Of a stretch of DNA of 64,000 bases, positions 61,730 through 64,000 are shown piece after piece (position 1 is the stretch's first letter; each line of letters starts with the position of its first letter). The stretch lies in the NCBI GenBank assembly GCA_038529265.1, contig JBCBDX010000005.1, forward strand, positions 124,001 to 188,000, given 5' to 3'. The position numbers were made by a program, and so were the translations under genes. Source of the DNA: JBCBDX01 sp038529265. GTDB lineage: Bacteria > Pseudomonadota > Alphaproteobacteria > Rhizobiales > Rhizobiaceae. The notes beneath the pieces were generated by a model. It was not told where the DNA came from and did not search any database. It worked only from the letters and a program-made list of their open reading frames with translations.

Positions 61730-62845
61730 CTGAAACCAGAGCGCGCAAAAGCCGAACTGATCCAGGACCTGCAAAGCGAAGGATTTGATCAGGTGCGTAT
61801 CGCCGGAGCGCAAGGTTCAAGCGACTGGGAAGAACGGCTCGAGCATTTCATCGCGCAAGGCTTTCACGGCACGATGCAATGGATGGAGGAAACTCTGGCG
61901 CGGCGGGTGAACCCACAGGTGCTGTGGCCGGAAGCCAACACCGCCATCATTGCAGCCATGGCCTACGGACCGGATGACTATGATCCACTTGCCGCACTGA
62001 CCCATGCATCGTCCGGTACGATATCCTGTTATGCGCACAACCGAGATTATCATGATGTCATCAAAGGCAAACTGAAGCAGGTTGCAGGTCGTTTTGCAGC
62101 GAAGACCAAAGCCGACGTGAAAGTCTTCGTGGATACTGCCCCGCTCATGGAGAAACCACTGGCGCAGGCAGCAGGGCTTGGCTGGCAGGGCAAGCATACC
62201 AATTTGGTCAGCCGTGATCTCGGTTCATGGTTCTTCCTCGCTGTGATTTTGACCGATATGGAGCTGTCGGTGGATGAAGCGGAAACCGACCATTGTGGCC
62301 AATGCCGGGCATGCCTGGACGTGTGCCCAACGGGCGCGTTCCCCGCGCCTTATCAACTCGATGCGCGCCGCTGTATTTCCTACCTCACCATCGAGCATGA
62401 CGGGATCATCGATCCAAAGCTCAGGCCGAAAATGGGTAATCGCATCTACGGTTGTGACGATTGCCTTGCGGTTTGCCCTTGGAACAAGTTTGCCGTCACA
62501 GCGCGTGAATTGAAACTACAAGCGCGCGCAGACATGATCTCACCGCCCCTATTCGAGCTGCTTTCCTTGAGTGATGCAGCGTTTCGCCAGCGCTTTGCCG
62601 GGTCGCCGATCAAGCGGATCGGGCGCGATCGGTTCGTTCGCAACTGCCTGATCGCGGCGGGCAATAGCGGTGACAAATCATTGCTACCGCTTGTCGACCA
62701 GCTAATTGATGACACCTCTGAGCAGGTCCGGGCCATGGCTGCCTGGGCGATGCGCCAATTGGGGTCTGATCAGGAAATTGAAGCTTGCCGCAAAAGGGCG
62801 ATCACGACAGAGAAGTCCGCAGAAGTTTTGCTGGAATGGAATTAA
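61730..62845 (+). CDS. queG: Epoxyqueuosine reductase
   Basis: About 371 residues from a CTG start. It makes queuosine from epoxyqueuosine in tRNA. Cobalamin-binding middle and two [4Fe-4S] motifs (CGQCRACLDVCP and CDDCLAVCPWN) are intact; HEAT-like C-terminus follows. The first normal start codon (GTG 61793) would drop the N-terminal ~21 residues whose segment AELIQDLQSEGFDQVRIA aligns with the family, so the CTG at 61730 (AGGA seven bases upstream) is chosen. That region stays in frame with the GST stop at 61712. Confidence 0.88.
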   Translation: MKPERAKAELIQDLQSEGFDQVRIAGAQGSSDWEERLEHFIAQGFHGTMQWMEETLARRVNPQVLWPEANTAIIAAMAYGPDDYDPLAALTHASSGTISCYAHNRDYHDVIKGKLKQVAGRFAAKTKADVKVFVDTAPLMEKPLAQAAGLGWQGKHTNLVSRDLGSWFFLAVILTDMELSVDEAETDHCGQCRACLDVCPTGAFPAPYQLDARRCISYLTIEHDGIIDPKLRPKMGNRIYGCDDCLAVCPWNKFAVTARELKLQARADMISPPLFELLSLSDAAFRQRFAGSPIKRIGRDRFVRNCLIAAGNSGDKSLLPLVDQLIDDTSEQVRAMAAWAMRQLGSDQEIEACRKRAITTEKSAEVLLEWN

Positions 62846-62848
62846 GCG

Positions 62849-63745
62849 ATGGCATTGGGTTCTTCATCTTACTGGCGCGGCAAGACAGTGCTGATCTTCG
62901 GCGCAGGCTTTTCCGGCAAGGTGTTTGCTAAACTCGCGCATGATGCTGGTGCGGAAGTTTTTGGCACGACCCGATCTCCGGACGCCATTGCTAAGAACAT
63001 ACGCAGCTACTTAAACCCGGTCCTGTTTGATGGCCAAACCAGCAACGACCTCGTCGACCTGATCAAGCGCGCGGATGTGATCGTGCAGTCTATTGCCCCC
63101 AACGAGGAGGGCGATCCCGTTTTGAATGCGCTGGGTAAAACGCTTGGCACATCGAACCCCGGCTGGATGGCTTATCTCTCCACAGTTGGCGTTTACGGCA
63201 ATCATGATGGTGCCTGGGTGGATGAGACATCAGAACCGCGCCCTGTCTCAAAACGCTCGATCCAACGGGTTGCTGCGGAAGAAGCTTGGCAGCAACTGGC
63301 ACGCGCCAATGGTGCGCCATTGGCAGTCTTGCGGCTTTCCGGCATTTATGGCCCGGGCCGCAACGCCTTCTGTAACTTCGAAAAGGGCACAGCGCGCCGT
63401 CTGGTCAAACCGGGCCAGGTGTTCAACCGCATTCATGTGGATGACATTGCCAGGTCGCTGATGTTTTTGGGCGCGCAACAAGCCGATGGTGTTTTCAACG
63501 TCACCGATAATGAACCCGCGCCGCCGCAGGATGTTGTCGAATATGCAGCGCTTTTAATGAAAGTTGATGTGCCCCCGCCAATTGATTTTGAAACTGCCAC
63601 ATTGTCGCCCATGGCCCGTTCTTTTTACGGCGAAAACAAGCGCGTCTCGAACGCCAAACTAAAAGAACTGGGCTTTACCTTTGACAATCCGGACTACAAG
63701 ACTGCCTTCAGCCGCATGTGGGCTGATGATACTTGGCGCGGTTAG
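62849..63745 (+). CDS. NAD-dependent epimerase/SDR (YeeZ-like)
   Basis: 298 residues. Extended-SDR Rossmann motif TVLIFGAGFSGKVFAK, then VYGNHDGAWVDE and RLSGIYGPGRNAF with substrate-loop features. It resembles YeeZ-type epimerase-like proteins; chemistry unproved. It follows queG by three bases and overlaps rlpA. Confidence 0.82.
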   Translation: MALGSSSYWRGKTVLIFGAGFSGKVFAKLAHDAGAEVFGTTRSPDAIAKNIRSYLNPVLFDGQTSNDLVDLIKRADVIVQSIAPNEEGDPVLNALGKTLGTSNPGWMAYLSTVGVYGNHDGAWVDETSEPRPVSKRSIQRVAAEEAWQQLARANGAPLAVLRLSGIYGPGRNAFCNFEKGTARRLVKPGQVFNRIHVDDIARSLMFLGAQQADGVFNVTDNEPAPPQDVVEYAALLMKVDVPPPIDFETATLSPMARSFYGENKRVSNAKLKELGFTFDNPDYKTAFSRMWADDTWRG

Positions 63746-64000
63746 CGCCATCTCCTTTAACAATGTCAAACAAGCGGAGGCTGCCGACCAATGTGGCAGC
63801 GCCAGCTGGTATGCGCTGACGTCTCAGACAGCTTCTGGCGAGATGATGAACCCGAGCGCCCTGACAGCCGCGCACCGGTCGCTGCCATTTGGAACAAGGG
63901 TCCGTGTGACAAACCGCAACAACGGGCAATCTGTCGTCGTTCGTATCAACGACCGCGGTCCCTTTATCAAAGGGCGGATTATTGATCTGTCAAAAGCAGC
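63726..64000 (+). CDS. rlpA: RlpA-like septal ring lytic transglycosylase, N-terminal fragment
   Basis: Cut by the right window edge. The visible ~90 codons give a short signal sequence, then the RlpA double-psi barrel: CGSASWYALTSQTASGE, MNPSALTAAHRSLPFGTRVRV and VVVRINDRGPFIKGRIIDLSKA. RlpA cuts bare glycan strands of peptidoglycan at the septum. ATG at 63726 lies inside the epimerase gene; a TTG at 63681 would give a fuller signal peptide with basic n-region (TIRTTRLPSAACG), so the start is unsettled. Confidence 0.82.
   Translation, partial: MILGAVSAISFNNVKQAEAADQCGSASWYALTSQTASGEMMNPSALTAAHRSLPFGTRVRVTNRNNGQSVVVRINDRGPFIKGRIIDLSKA

Noticed and set aside
1..64000. tRNA genes, rRNA, CRISPR arrays, insertion sequences and prophage genes
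   Set aside because: No T-arm consensus in a cloverleaf context, no regularly spaced repeats, and no transposase or phage protein was seen anywhere in the window.

Overview
The window is gene-dense bacterial DNA of moderately high GC, with 72 protein genes supported (two cut by the window edges) and no gene-free stretch longer than about 220 bases. Several things point to an alphaproteobacterium of the Rhizobiales (Hyphomicrobiales), probably a free-living or marine one: the order trpF-trpB-trpA-accD-folC, an AccD without most of its zinc-finger cysteines, a palindromic intergenic element of the type common in rhizobia, alphaproteobacterial SOS boxes (GTTC-N7-GTTC), and the order mgsA-glk-ABC exporter-dapB-gpmA. 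This is judged from protein and motif resemblance only; no database search was run. No tRNA, rRNA, CRISPR array, prophage or insertion sequence was seen.

Layout. 1-4773 (minus): folC (partial), accD, trpA, trpB, trpF and a YgjP-like metallopeptidase. 4800-12640: a translation block, infC at one end and rpmI-rplT at the other, separated by about 5.3 kb of accessory genes (PhlG-like C-C hydrolase, Crp/Fnr regulator, SulP-STAS-cNMP transporter, cupin, methyltransferase). 12775-18820: pheS, a DnaQ-like exonuclease, a small unknown protein and pheT, all joined by 4-base overlaps, then a nicotinamide phosphoribosyltransferase. 18817-22259: EF-hand protein, Gfo/Idh/MocA oxidoreductase, an unknown membrane-anchored protein and an HtpX-like protease. 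22296-26318: a glycan module (GT2 polyprenyl-phosphate glycosyltransferase, methyltransferase and GtrA flippase on minus; a large GT-C membrane transferase divergently on plus). 26406-32350: mepA, mgsA, glk, an MsbA-like exporter, dapB, gpmA.

32371-35335 is a DNA repair cluster (two endonuclease III paralogues, an Ada-like regulator/methyltransferase, a DUF2244 protein). 35398-43585 holds adenosine kinase, grpE, hrcA, rph, rdgB, hemW, a Dabb protein, rsmI, yraN and gshB. comM at 43772 is preceded by three evenly spaced GTTC half-sites, i.e. two overlapping LexA boxes, and a perfect hairpin. 45309-49954: LysE exporter, dut, prfC, aldo/keto reductase, GST. 50004-55667: cytochrome P450, a stand-alone HyuA-type ATPase and malate synthase G. 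55720-64000: small membrane protein, TetR regulator, VOC protein, twin secreted SH3-like proteins, SDR, a Gfo/Idh/MocA oxidoreductase plus sugar kinase pair, then GST-queG-epimerase-rlpA (partial).

Most genes are ordinary core metabolism, translation, envelope and stress functions in tight operons. The parts most worth a second look are the triple SOS half-site and leader hairpin of comM, the glycan module, the exonuclease inserted between pheS and pheT, the accessory block inside the translation cluster, and the likely CTG start of queG.
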